Source: Enterococcus dongliensis (GTDB taxonomy: Bacteria > Bacillota > Bacilli > Lactobacillales > Enterococcaceae). From it: DNA of 64,000 nucleotides. How positions within the stretch are numbered: position 1 is the first letter of the stretch; each line of letters begins with the position of its first letter. Shown piece by piece: positions 36,261 to 46,617 of this stretch. The DNA lies in NCBI RefSeq assembly GCF_005405225.1, contig NZ_BJDQ01000006.1, positions 1 through 64,000 on the forward strand. Direction: 5' to 3'. Made by a program: the position numbers and the translations under genes. Under the pieces are notes generated by a model. That model had not been told where the DNA came from. It saw nothing but the letters and a program-made list of their open reading frames with translations, and searched no databases.

Positions 36261-36273
36261 CTAACAGTGTTAG
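36261..36273 (-). promoter_or_regulatory. palindrome in the marR promoter region
   Basis: CTAACAGTGTTAG is a perfect 6-bp inverted repeat with a 1-nt centre, 40-50 nt upstream of the marR start. A TATTAA -10-like box adjoins it on the minus strand. A likely operator of the MarR protein. Confidence 0.55.
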
Positions 36274-36377
36274 TAATTAACGCTGTTTGATATTACCGCT
36301 AATGGAAATTAAAATCAACCATTTTTTATCAAAAAAAAATGAATACGTTTCAACTGTCGATATTTTGTCTTTTTCTT

Positions 36378-36425
36378 AAAAAAGAGTGTCAAAACACCAA
36401 AGTTCCAATAAGACACGATCTTTTT
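36378..36425. terminator. likely terminator downstream of kimA
   Basis: AAAAAAGAGTGTC pairs with GACAC-GA-TCTTTTT (2-nt bulge), with T runs on both strands. A second hairpin at 36478-36504 (AAGGGC/GCCCTT) lies closer to kimA but lacks an adjacent T run. Confidence 0.55.
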
Positions 36426-36520
36426 ACAATGAGACATCAATCCAGATTGAGCAAAAAAACAGTTGAATCCGTAGCTAAAGGGCCGCGATAGTTATCACAG
36501 CCCTTCGTTGAATCGTTTAT

Positions 36521-38344
36521 TTATTTTTTCAAATGATAATTGTATGTGCTGACGATGATGTCATCACGATAAGATAAGCGCAACCGCAGACGCATCGCCG
36601 TTTGATTATGCAATGAACGTTTCCACGTCCGATTTGGCACGAATTCTGGAATCAAAACAGTCGTAGTATAGTTATGTTGTCTAGCGTTCTTACTTACTCG
36701 ATCGACATACCGACTAACTGGATTGACGACGGAACGATAAGGCGATCGAACGACCGACAGACGAACATCTGGGAACTTCTCACGAAATTCGTGACGGATT
36801 TCCCGTTCTTTTTCTTCATTTTCTTCTAAAGAAACATGCATGGCGATAACGTAATCGCCAATAGAACGCGCATAATTAATCGCTCCGATATTTACTTGGG
36901 TCACATTTCCCACTAATACGATCACAGTATTCCCATCATATTCATGCAATTCTACATCATCTACTAAACGCAGTTGTTCAGCGACATTTTTGTAATGTTC
37001 ATGGATTTTATAGAAGCCAAAAATCAAAATCGGCATGATAATAAAGAATGGCCAAATATCTGGTAAACGGAAAATGAACAAGATTAAAACAATTGCCAAA
37101 GAAATCAATGCACCAACGATATTGGCAATCGATTTTCTGACCCAATGCGGGCCTTCTTTCCGCCATTTTAGAACCATTCCAGTTTGAGATAAAGTAAACG
37201 GAATAAATACACCGACTGAGTACAGTGGAATCAAACGTTCCGTTGAACCTTGGAAGATCAGCAACAAAACAATCGAACCTAAAGCTAAAGTGATGATTCC
37301 GTTAGAGTAGCCTAAACGATCCCCACGGTCTTGATAACGATGCGGCAGGAATTTATCCTTCGCCAAGTTATACGCCAAGACAGGAAAGGCTGAGAAGCCT
37401 GTATTAGCCGCCACGGCTAAAATCAATGCAGTAACAAATTGTAAAACATAATACATAATCCCTTTACCGAACACGGCTTCACCAACTTGTGATAAAACGG
37501 TCACTTCAGCAGTTGGAACAATTCCAAACCAATAGTTTAAAAAGGTAATTCCGGTAAAGAAGAATCCTAATATCAAGCCCATCATCGCCAATGTACCTGC
37601 GGCATTTTTTGCTCGCGGTTTTTTGAAAAATGGTACGGCATTACTGATGGCTTCAACTCCAGTCAGCGATGAAGAACCTGATGAAAAGGCACGTAATAAA
37701 AGCGCGATAGAAATTCCTGGTACGACCGCCCCAACGTGAGCTGTCGCATGGACAGGTGCCACACCCGTCATGATTTTAATAAGACCTACAACAATCAAGA
37801 TAGTAATGACCGCAATAAAACTATAGACTGGAATCATCAAAAGTCCAGCACTCTCTCGCAATCCACGTAAGTTCATCAACATCAACAATAAAACAATAAT
37901 AACTGAAACCAATACACGATGATGATAAAAAGCGGGAATCGCAGAAGCAATAGCTTCAGCACCGGCGGAAACGGAAACGGCTACCGTCAGCATATAATCA
38001 ACCAGAAGTGAGCCTCCTGCAATCAGGCCGGCATTCTTTCCTAAATTCTCACTGCTGACGACATAAGCGCCGCCACCATGAGGATAAGCATGGATGATTT
38101 GACGATAAGACAAAATCAATGACGTTAATAAAATTAAAACGACTAGCGCGATTGGCAATGAATACCAGATCGCCGCGGCAGATAAGGTAACCAAAACGAC
38201 TACGATTTGTTCTGTCCCATAAGCTACAGAAGATAGCGCATCGGAAGAAAGCATCGCTAAAGCCGCAAATCGCGACAAATTTTGATCATCATTTTCAGAT
38301 GATTTCAATGGCCGGCCAACCAACAACCGTTTAAGATAATCCAC
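36521..38344 (-). CDS. kimA: APC-family potassium importer KimA
   Basis: Potassium uptake permease, inhibited by cyclic di-AMP in Bacillus. Family signs: RLLVGRPLKSSE, ALAMLSSDALSSVAYGTEQ, SYRQIIHAYPHGGGAYVV and GGSLLVDYMLTVAVSVSAG, then about twelve membrane helices and a C-terminal cytoplasmic domain of about 150 residues (VVLVGNVTQVNIGAINYARS). I set the start at the GTG at 38344, 8 nt after AAAGGAG. This gives 607 residues, the length of B. subtilis KimA. A longer frame reaches 38524 but is rejected because it runs through the upstream terminator. I see no ydaO riboswitch upstream. Confidence 0.9.
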   Translation of the reverse strand: MDYLKRLLVGRPLKSSENDDQNLSRFAALAMLSSDALSSVAYGTEQIVVVLVTLSAAAIWYSLPIALVVLILLTSLILSYRQIIHAYPHGGGAYVVSSENLGKNAGLIAGGSLLVDYMLTVAVSVSAGAEAIASAIPAFYHHRVLVSVIIVLLLMLMNLRGLRESAGLLMIPVYSFIAVITILIVVGLIKIMTGVAPVHATAHVGAVVPGISIALLLRAFSSGSSSLTGVEAISNAVPFFKKPRAKNAAGTLAMMGLILGFFFTGITFLNYWFGIVPTAEVTVLSQVGEAVFGKGIMYYVLQFVTALILAVAANTGFSAFPVLAYNLAKDKFLPHRYQDRGDRLGYSNGIITLALGSIVLLLIFQGSTERLIPLYSVGVFIPFTLSQTGMVLKWRKEGPHWVRKSIANIVGALISLAIVLILFIFRLPDIWPFFIIMPILIFGFYKIHEHYKNVAEQLRLVDDVELHEYDGNTVIVLVGNVTQVNIGAINYARSIGDYVIAMHVSLEENEEKEREIRHEFREKFPDVRLSVVRSPYRSVVNPVSRYVDRVSKNARQHNYTTTVLIPEFVPNRTWKRSLHNQTAMRLRLRLSYRDDIIVSTYNYHLKK

Positions 38345-38450
38345 TAGACTCACTCCTTTAATAAAATACAACAAGCGAATATTACTCGTACTATGACTAA
38401 ATGTCAATGATTTTTTCACTAAGTTTTCATAAGCAAAATAAAATACAAAA

Positions 38451-38497
38451 ACAGGCAAGACAACAGCGATACACTGTTGTTTTGCCTGTCTTTTTTT
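38451..38497. terminator. terminator of the YhgE gene
   Basis: Long stem ACAGGCAA-ACAACAG / CTGTTGT-TTGCCTGT with only single-base interruptions, directly after the stop codon at 38496-38498, with A and T runs outside. Confidence 0.9.
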
Positions 38498-41234
38498 AAT
38501 GGAATATTTTGCTTTCATGTGCAACTTTTGTCAGACGTTTTAAATGCGGTTGAAGAACTGGATATGCCCAAGTCCCTAAAACACCAAAGACGATGAAAAG
38601 AACAATCATCACAATGATATCTTGAGTCGCATTTGGCCAGTAGATCCCTCCGGCACTCTCACGCAATAGATTGACCGCATGAGTAAATGGCAGCCATGGA
38701 TTGACCGCTTGGAAGAATTTGCCCGATACTTGAATCGGATAATTCCCGCCGCCTCCAGAAATGGACAGCACCAAAATGATAATGGCGATCCCTTTTCCGA
38801 CCGTCCCAAAAAGTGCAACCAACGTATACACAATCATCATAAAGGCTAATGCTACTAAAACAGCAAACAAAATACTATAGACCGGATTTTTCACGTACAC
38901 ATCTAGTAAGAAGATATTTCCTAGTGTGACAATCAAAGCCTGACCCACACTGACGACTAAATAAGTCAGCATCCGTGCCCCAAATCGTTCGCGTTTCGTA
39001 TATTTTCCGCGATCTTTTTTATCAAGGACAAATTCTGTTGTTGTGACACTTGAAAAAAGTACCGCACCGACCCACAAACACAAGGCTGTATAAAATGGCG
39101 TACTTGCTGAACCATTGTTTGCAATCGGATATATTGTATTGGTTTGCAGCGCTACTGGTGTCGTGAAGAAATCACTTTCTTTTTGCGCATCCAATTTCAA
39201 CAATTTCAAGACTTGACCAAGATCAACATTTTTCTCTCCTTGTTCGATTGCATTCGCCGCTTTTTGGATACCGCTGCGAAGCGATGGCCAATCATTCTCA
39301 ATCAAATCAGTGGCAAGATTCAATGCTTTTTCAACTTCCGGCATTTTCTCATTAGCAATCTTCAAACCGCCTGTCAGATCTTTTTTCACACCAGGCCAAT
39401 CATTTTCCATAAAATTCGCTGCTAGAGATAGTTTTTGTTCAACTACGGGCAACTCATTGTTGTAAAGATCCACCCCTGTATTGATACCATTTACGATGTC
39501 ATTCATGTGACCATTCAATAGCACATTGGCGTCATGAACCTCTTGACCAATCGCCGGCATCTGCTTTTGATATTTTTCTAAGAAGGCAATCGCATGACTG
39601 ACCGTTCCTTCAGTCGAATTCAAAAGTGACGCAAAATCGATTTGTTGCGCTTGGTTCAATACTCCTTGTGCGGTAGTAATGACACTGATTAATTTATCCA
39701 GCACTGTGCTGACTGTTTGGCCAATTTGTCCAGCATCGATGCCGCCAACTAGTTTAGCAACCTTTTCAGCAGCAGATTGAACATCCGTTAGAAATTTCTG
39801 TACATCATTAGTATCACCAGTTTTTACAACTTGATTCAAATTACTTAATCGTACATTTAAATCTAACAGAGCTTGACTTGCACTATTTAATATTGTTTGT
39901 ATATTTTCTAATCTTTGAACAGAATTTGCGTCCTCATTTTTTTGGGCCAAGTTAATCATGTCTTGGATCAGACCATTAGAAAGTGATTCAAGAGCTTTTC
40001 GTTGATCGTCATTTCCGTTCATAAATGTTTGAATTAACGTACTCAGATTATTTCTCTCTTCTGTAGTTAGCTCATTGTCTTGCAACGCCGTTTTTATTGA
40101 AGCAGCTAGCGAATCTGTCGTCTTCGCCACTTGCCCGATTGATTCTAAGGTTACTTGCACACTGCTTGAGATACTTGGCACTGCCGTTTTTAATTTTTCG
40201 GCGCCGTCTTTAGTTACTGTGGCAAAATCATCGGCTTGATTTCCTAGTTTTTGAATATCAGGTAAGATTGTTTGTACTTGGTGAATAATCGTCAATCCTT
40301 GTTGGGCTTCGCTGATTCCTTCATTCATCGTCTTTTCGATTTCTGAAAAATCGTTGTCGACTTGAGCGATTTGGTTTCCTGCTTGTTGGATCTCAGGAAT
40401 TTTTTGTTGTAAAGTCAAAATAACACTGGCTTGTTTTTTGATCTCCGGCATTTTTTGATTCAACGTGATTAATTTTTGCCCCATCTCATCGATTTGCGGC
40501 AAGTAAGCCTGCAATTCATTCGCCTTTTCCAACTTTTCTTTCAGCTCAGGCATTTTTCCTTGTACTTCAACGACTTCTTGCGTATATTTGTCGATCTCAT
40601 CGATATTATCGTTAGTCGTCAAAATCAAATTCTTGACTTTATTGATGCTCAACATATTGGCATCAATATCATAGCCAATCTCATTAAAGACCTTCAATAA
40701 GGTCGAACTAGCTGTTTTTATAAATTCTTGGCTGATTTCTTGTTGGATTGACCCAGCACCTTTATCAGTGATTTTGGGCGCAATCGCGTTGATTTTTTGA
40801 TTCAAATAATATTCGATCTTCGGTTTTTGAATCTCGCCAGAAGTAAAGCTCAACAAATCTTTAGAAAAATCTTTTGGCAAATAAATTCCTGCGTAATATT
40901 TTCCGGATTTTACTCCTTCAACTACTTGTTTTTTAGAATCGACAAACTGCCAGCCGAGTTGCTTATTCTTATGCAGATTTTTGACGACTTCATTTCCGAT
41001 TTCGACATCTTTGTCTTGAAAACTTGCGCCAGCATCCGCACTATAAACTGCGATCGGTAATTCGCCGGTATTAGAATACGGGTCCCATAATGCCTTGATA
41101 TTGAACCAAGCATAAAGGGAGGGAATGATGACTAACGCTGCCATCAAAAAAATCGCGATTGGATTTTTGAGAATACGGCGCCAATCTAATTTAAAAAGAT
41201 TCCATGTATGTTTGAGAGATTGAAAAACGTTCAT
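38496..41234 (-). CDS. YhgE/Pip-family membrane protein
   Basis: 912 residues: one N-terminal membrane helix (about 27-47, ending LYAWFNI), an extracytoplasmic part of about 600 residues, and a C-terminal block of five to six membrane helices related to ABC-2 permeases. The family includes the lactococcal phage infection protein and the type VII secretion component EsaA. The extracytoplasmic part is largely coiled coil with repeats: three or four copies of a MPE(I/L) unit (about residues 225-300) and two copies of LA(A/T)-x4-ENDWP (nucleotides about 39270-39430). AGGTG lies 6 nt before the ATG at 41234. Role unknown; export or receptor functions are possible. Confidence 0.87.
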   Translation of the reverse strand: MNVFQSLKHTWNLFKLDWRRILKNPIAIFLMAALVIIPSLYAWFNIKALWDPYSNTGELPIAVYSADAGASFQDKDVEIGNEVVKNLHKNKQLGWQFVDSKKQVVEGVKSGKYYAGIYLPKDFSKDLLSFTSGEIQKPKIEYYLNQKINAIAPKITDKGAGSIQQEISQEFIKTASSTLLKVFNEIGYDIDANMLSINKVKNLILTTNDNIDEIDKYTQEVVEVQGKMPELKEKLEKANELQAYLPQIDEMGQKLITLNQKMPEIKKQASVILTLQQKIPEIQQAGNQIAQVDNDFSEIEKTMNEGISEAQQGLTIIHQVQTILPDIQKLGNQADDFATVTKDGAEKLKTAVPSISSSVQVTLESIGQVAKTTDSLAASIKTALQDNELTTEERNNLSTLIQTFMNGNDDQRKALESLSNGLIQDMINLAQKNEDANSVQRLENIQTILNSASQALLDLNVRLSNLNQVVKTGDTNDVQKFLTDVQSAAEKVAKLVGGIDAGQIGQTVSTVLDKLISVITTAQGVLNQAQQIDFASLLNSTEGTVSHAIAFLEKYQKQMPAIGQEVHDANVLLNGHMNDIVNGINTGVDLYNNELPVVEQKLSLAANFMENDWPGVKKDLTGGLKIANEKMPEVEKALNLATDLIENDWPSLRSGIQKAANAIEQGEKNVDLGQVLKLLKLDAQKESDFFTTPVALQTNTIYPIANNGSASTPFYTALCLWVGAVLFSSVTTTEFVLDKKDRGKYTKRERFGARMLTYLVVSVGQALIVTLGNIFLLDVYVKNPVYSILFAVLVALAFMMIVYTLVALFGTVGKGIAIIILVLSISGGGGNYPIQVSGKFFQAVNPWLPFTHAVNLLRESAGGIYWPNATQDIIVMIVLFIVFGVLGTWAYPVLQPHLKRLTKVAHESKIFH

Positions 41235-41388
41235 TGATTTCACCTACTATTTTTTCTCGCTGAATCACTGTAGCATGGAATTTCGGCTAATTTCAATTCT
41301 AGTGAGTGGTGGGAATCCTATTTTTTGACATTCCGGACGATTTGTCATAATTGTATCCCTTTTCATTAATTGAATCCTAAAGAAATGC

Positions 41389-41706
41389 TTAAAGACTAAG
41401 GTTCTTTCTCATTAGGAAACGTTCTAAAAGTTGATCAGTTAATTCTTCGATTTTTTCTGCATCTGTTGCTTGTGTCAGATTTAAAATTGGTGTTTCTTCT
41501 AAGTCACGCAAACGGATAGGTTCGATTTGATCCGCGACTTTTTGCAAAGTTACTTCTGGATGGGGGATCTTATCGCCACAAGGACCTGCAATCAAATATG
41601 CAAGTTGATAGCCCTCTTCCGTTTCACGCAAACGATAATATCCATCAGTTAAATCTTCGGTACCGATAAAATTTGCTTTTACTACTGACCATTTTTGTTG
41701 ATCCAT
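41389..41706 (-). CDS. hypothetical protein, 105 aa
   Basis: Not recognised. The ATG at 41706 follows AAGGAG; a longer frame to 41781 lies inside the upstream gene. The protein begins MDQQKWSVVKANFIGTEDLTDGYY, contains LAYLIAGPCGDKIPHPEV, and ends in an acidic helix (ATDAEKIEELTDQLLERFLMRK). Soluble, no membrane helix. It starts 1 nt after the stop of the oxidoreductase gene, so they form an operon and may share a process. Confidence 0.75.
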   Translation of the reverse strand: MDQQKWSVVKANFIGTEDLTDGYYRLRETEEGYQLAYLIAGPCGDKIPHPEVTLQKVADQIEPIRLRDLEETPILNLTQATDAEKIEELTDQLLERFLMRKNLSL

Positions 41707-41707
41707 C

Positions 41708-42640
41708 TTATTTCTCCTTCTTAATAATAATTTTTCCTGCCGCTGGATGTCCTTCCAATTTTTCATGTGCTTCGATAACACTGGCTAAAGTAAAGGGTAA
41801 GACTTCTGCGATTTTCAATTGTAATTTGTCAGCCAATTTCGTCAACGCTGTCAATGCTTCAAAATCTAAATATTCTTTCGCTGGACCAAAAGAAAAATAA
41901 TTCCCAGTTTTCTTTTGTTCCTTTGGCAATTCATTCAATGCAACAAAATTCCCTCCGGTTTTCATGATCTGCATCCCTGCTTCACCCGCACGTCCACCTT
42001 TTGTCGCATCGATAACCGTATCTGCTTGATCAGCAAAAATTTTTCCTGCATCTGCTTCATCATAGGCAACAAATTGGTCGACGCCGAGTTGAGAGACCCA
42101 CGATTCATTACGTTTTGCAGCAGAAGCAAGAACTGTTTTTCCCTGTTCCTTTAAAAATTGAACCAATAATGAACCGACCGCACCGGATGCGCCTTGTACC
42201 ATAACCGTCTCGCCGATGCTTTCTCCTAACAAGTGCGTTACTAAATGATATGCCGCTAACCACGGTGTCACCATACCAGCCGCAACTTCCCATGACATCA
42301 TCGCTGGTTTTTTTACAATTTTCTTTCCCGGAACAACGATTTCTTCTCCATAAGTACCGCCAATTGCATGAACGATTACTTCATCACCGCTTTTTACATG
42401 AGTAACTTTCTTGCCGACTTCTGTCACGATTCCTGCACCGTCATTTCCTAACACATAAGGAAATTTCAGCGTACGAACATCTCGCATTGCGCCTTGGCGC
42501 AGGGCAACATCATATGGATTAATAGCAAAAGCCACCAATTCTACGCGGACATGGGTCTCATCAACCAGACGAGGTTCTGAGTCAATCTCAATTAATACCT
42601 CTTTTGCTGGTCCGTAATCTTTTAGTGCAAAACGTTTCAT
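41708..42640 (-). CDS. quinone-oxidoreductase-like MDR dehydrogenase
   Basis: Medium-chain dehydrogenase/reductase without the structural zinc site, 310 residues. N-terminal catalytic domain (PYVLGNDGAGIVTEVGKKV near 63-80), then the Rossmann NADP motif VMVQGASGAVGSLLVQFLK near 150, and the C-terminal GHPAAGKIIIK typical of the family. A probable NADPH-dependent reductase of quinones or enones. First gene of a two-gene operon with the 105-aa protein. Confidence 0.88.
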   Translation of the reverse strand: MKRFALKDYGPAKEVLIEIDSEPRLVDETHVRVELVAFAINPYDVALRQGAMRDVRTLKFPYVLGNDGAGIVTEVGKKVTHVKSGDEVIVHAIGGTYGEEIVVPGKKIVKKPAMMSWEVAAGMVTPWLAAYHLVTHLLGESIGETVMVQGASGAVGSLLVQFLKEQGKTVLASAAKRNESWVSQLGVDQFVAYDEADAGKIFADQADTVIDATKGGRAGEAGMQIMKTGGNFVALNELPKEQKKTGNYFSFGPAKEYLDFEALTALTKLADKLQLKIAEVLPFTLASVIEAHEKLEGHPAAGKIIIKKEK

Positions 42641-42786
42641 CTTGATCCATCCTTTCTAATAAAATCACTCGTTAAAAACAACATTTGGCGTTTATCTTTA
42701 CGCTAACAGTGCAGCATTTTTCCGGTTTTTCTTTTTTAGCGACCTTTGTTCTCATTGTAGCGATTATTCTCTCCTTGTTCCAACAA

Positions 42787-42818
42787 AAAGGTGTGTCTCA
42801 CTTCCGTAAGACACACCC
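42787..42818 (-). terminator. terminator after the broken ABC pair
   Basis: GGTGTGTCT / AGACACACC stem with a 10-nt loop; five T on the minus strand. Confidence 0.9.
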
Positions 42819-42822
42819 ATAA

Positions 42823-44678
42823 TCAATCTAGTTCTACTTTTCCTGTGTACAATTGATAATACATTCCGCGTTCTGCTAACAAACTCTCATGATCGCCGCG
42901 TTCGATGATTCGACCATGATCCATTACCATGATGACATCTGAATTCTGGATTGTCGATAAACGATGGGCAATCACAAACACGGTACGCCCTTCCATCAAA
43001 CGATCCATACCCGACTGAACGATACTTTCTGTTCGCGTATCGATGCTAGAAGTTGCTTCATCCATAATCATTACCGGCGGATCAGCAATTGACGTTGCCC
43101 TTGCGACAATCCTTCTCCATCACCTGTGATTACCGTATCATACTTCTCAGGCAAATGCTGGATAAAGGTATCTGCATTTGATAATTTTGCGGCTTGATAA
43201 ACTTCTTCATCTGTCGCAGTCAAATTCCCATAACGAATATTTTCTTTGACCGTACCAGTGAACAAATGCGTATCTTGCAAAACGATTCCTAGGGACATGC
43301 GCAACGAATTTTTTTCGATTTTCTTGATATTGACTCCATCATAACGAATCTTACCATCTTGAATATCATAAAAACGATTAATCAAATTCGTTATCGTTGT
43401 TTTACCAGCCCCGGTCGCTCCTACAAACGCGACTTTTTGTCCAGGTTCGGCATAAAGATTGATGTCATGCAACACCAATTGATCATCATTGTACCCAAAA
43501 TTAACGTCTTCAAAGCGAACATCTCCAGTTAGACGGACATAAGAAGTTGTTCCATCTTCATGCGGATGTTTCCATGCCCAGATTCCTTTCCGTTCGTTGG
43601 TTTCAATCAATTGTCCTTCGACTTCTTTGACATTTACAAGAGTGACATACCCATCATCAACTTCCGATTCTTCATCTAATAATTGGAAGATTCGGTCTGC
43701 TCCAGCCAATGCCATAATCACAAAATTGATTTGCTGAGAGATCTGGCTGATTGGGCCATTCAACGAACGACTGAGTTGCAAGAATGCTGCAATCATTCCT
43801 ACTGTTAAAGCAGAGATACCATAAACAGCAAACAAACCGCCGATGATCGCAACTAAGACGTATTGGATATTCAAGAGATTCATCATGATTGGCATCAGAC
43901 TGTTAGCCATCCCGTTGGCTTTTGTTGCACTTTCTTGTAACTGGTTATTGATAACATCAAAATTGGCGATTGCTGCCTTTTCATGATTGAAGACTTTCAC
44001 CACTTTCTGACCATGCATCATCTCTTCAATATAACCATTGACCTTGCCAAGCGAGCGCTGTTGTTCGCCAAAATAGCGTCCGCTGCGATTAGTGATGAAG
44101 CGCAGTGTCACAAACATCAATGAAACTGAAACTAAGACAAAACATGTTAACGGAACACTCAATGAAAACATCGCGATAAATACAGAAACAAACGTTACCA
44201 ATGCCATCAGTAAATTGGGGATACTTTGTGAGATCATTTGACGCAGCGTGTCGGTATCATTAGTAAAATGACTCATGATATCGCCATCTGCATTTGAATC
44301 AAAATATCGTAACGGCAATGTTTCCAGATGATTAAACATTTGATCGCGAATTTTTTTCTGTGTTCCTTCCGATACTTTCACCATAATCAAATTATAGGAA
44401 AGAGTTCCTGCAACACCAACGATATAGATTAAGGCCATTGTTAAAATCGCTTTTAACAAGCCGGTAAAATTCGGATTCTCTTGACCGATTAACGGTGTGA
44501 TATACTCATCAATCACGACTTGTAAAAACAACGATCCACGTACATTGGCAAATGCACTGATTAAGATCATAAAAAAGACAATAATCAATTGGACCTTGTG
44601 TTCTTTCGCCATGATTTTCAGCAGTCGTTTAATCGTTCTTATCGGACTAGATTTGGCTGCGAGTTTTTTATTCATCAT
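42823..44678 (-). pseudogene. broken ABC exporter subunit (catalytic-site partner), frameshift deletion
   Basis: Half-transporter with six membrane helices and an ATPase (Walker A GATGAGKTT, signature LSQGQRQLL). Right after the signature the frame changes and stops at 43071-43073. The rest of the ATPase (MDEATSSID, IAHRLST) continues in another frame to 42823. The expected residues TIARA(I)VA are missing: the sequence jumps from QRQLL to DPPVM. The junction lies at a repeated TTGCTGA, as expected for a deletion between short direct repeats. Start taken as the ATG at 44678, overlapping the end of the partner gene. The insertion residues EGQLIETNERKGIWAWKHPHE near 355 are intact. Confidence 0.85.
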
Positions 44679-46404
44679 GTTCACCAAATCCCTTCTGTTG
44701 AGAGCTAAAGACTTCTTGATAGATCACATTCGTGGCTAATAATTCTTCATGAGTCCCAACCCCGTTAATCTTTCCATCATCCAACACGATAATTCGATCA
44801 GTATCTTGAATCGAACTAATCCGTTGAGAAATAATAAATGTCGTCGTACCAGGAATCTCTTTAGCTAGACCTTCACGAATCGCTCGATCCGTTTTGGTAT
44901 CGACTGCACTGGTGGAATCATCTAAGATCAAAATCTTAGGTTTTTTCAATAAGGCCCGGGCGATTGTTAATCGCTGTTTTTGCCCGCCGGAAACATTGTT
45001 CCCACCTTCAGAAATCATCGTGTCATAGTTATTTGGAAATTCTTGAATAAAGGGATCTGCCTGTGCAATCATCGCAGCGTGTCTTACTTCTTCTTCCGTT
45101 GCATGTACGTTGCCCCAACGCAGATTTTCTGTAATGGTTCCACTGAATAAGACATTGTTTTGCAAAACCATCCCGACTTGGTCTCTCAGTGCTTCTAGAT
45201 CGTAATCTCGTACATCGTGACCACCGACTTTGACTTTTCCATGTGTCACATCATAAAGACGCGGGATCAATTATACCAGACTAGATTTTGAACTGCCGGT
45301 ACCGCCGACAATCCCGATTACTTCACCAGATGCAATCGTTAAATCAATATTTTCTAAAACCAATTTGTCCATATCGTCTTTATAACTAAAACAAACATCT
45401 TGAAATTCTACTGAGCCATCAGGCACTTCTGTTAGTGGCGCATCCCCGTTTTTCAAGTCACTTTCTTCACTCAGCACTTCGGTGATCCGTTCAGCAGATG
45501 TCCGAGCAATCATCAATTGAACAAACGTCATCGACATCATCATCAGACTCATCAAAATCTGCATCGTATAGTTGAACATACTGACCAACTCACCAGTTGT
45601 TAAATCTCCTTTGTCCACGATCAATTCAGCACCTAACCATGAGAGCAATAACATGCAGGCATAGACCGCTACTTGCAAAAGCGGCATATTGAATGCCACG
45701 ATACGTTGCGCTTTCGTGAAATTATCAAAGACTTTTTTTGATACTTGGCTGAATTTTTCTTCATATTCTTCTCTTACGTAAGATTTCACGACCCGGATTC
45801 CTTGAAGATTCTCATGGACCACACTGTTCAATCGATCATACGTCCGAAAAACTTTTTCAAATAAAGGATGGGCAAAGCGAATAATCAAGCCTAATCCTAT
45901 GACCATAATCGGGACAATCACTAAATAAATCATCGATAATTCCCGATTGATATGAAACGTCATCGCCAATGAGAAAATCAAAATTAATGGTGAACGGACC
46001 AAGATTCGAATCACCATTTGATAAGCATTTTGAACATTCGTTACATCAGTCGTTAAACGGGTGATCAAACTTGAGCTAGAAAACCGATCGATGTTTGAAA
46101 AGGAAAAACTTTGGATTCGTTCAAACAAATTATGACGCAAGTTTTTAGCAAATCCAGCCGAGGCGATTGCTGCCGTCCGACCGCCTAATGTGCCTGTTGC
46201 TAATGCGAACAACGCACATAAAAACAACAACCCGCCATAACGCAGGATCGTATTGGAATCACTTTTTTCAATGCCATGGTCGATCAATCCAGCCATGATC
46301 AATGGCATAATTACATCCATCAAGACCTCTCCCATGGTAAATAACGGAGTCTGCAAACTCTGTTTCTTATATTCACCGACATTTGTCAGTAATTTTTTTA
46401 ACAC
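44668..46404 (-). pseudogene. broken ABC exporter subunit (degenerate-site partner), nonsense mutation
   Basis: 578-codon half-transporter cut by an in-frame TAA at 45271-45273. The context SSLV-stop-LIPRLYD suggests that CAA (Gln) became TAA by one C-to-T change. The Walker A just before it reads GTGSSKSS, with Ser (45289-45291) where the third Gly is expected. Downstream the frame is open and normal: signature VSGGQKQRL, Walker B ILILDDSTSAVD, and Gln in ISQRIS, the degenerate half of a heterodimer. I set the start at the GTG at 46404, 9 nt after AAAGGA. Together with the neighbouring gene the whole exporter appears lost, unless the stop is read through. Confidence 0.85.
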
Positions 46405-46533
46405 ATGCTCACGTCCTTTCACTAATAATTACTCCTTATAGTATAGAGACTTTTTCTTAAAAACTCTATTAAATGCTCCCTTTCCCCGTAAGAACAGCAG
46501 CAAAAATGATCGTTGATTCTACCTAGTCTAAAA

Positions 46534-46557
46534 TAAAAAAAGGGGAGTCATCCCCTT
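46534..46557 (-). terminator. terminator of the Mga-family gene
   Basis: AAGGGG-AGTCAT-CCCCTT hairpin with eight T on the minus strand. A further hairpin (GACAGTT/AACTGTC, 46590-46609) lies between it and the stop codon. Confidence 0.9.
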
Positions 46558-46617
46558 AAATATTTTGTCAAAAATGAAGAATCCATTTTGACAGTTCACG
46601 TAAACTGTCGACTTGTT

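Noticed and set aside
38345-38450. Possible cyclic di-AMP (ydaO) riboswitch upstream of kimA
   Set aside because: The gap is only about 105 nt and AT-rich, without the conserved riboswitch core.
38345-38524. 180-nt N-terminal extension of KimA
   Set aside because: The extension would be encoded across the YhgE terminator. The GTG at 38344 with AAAGGAG gives the known KimA length.
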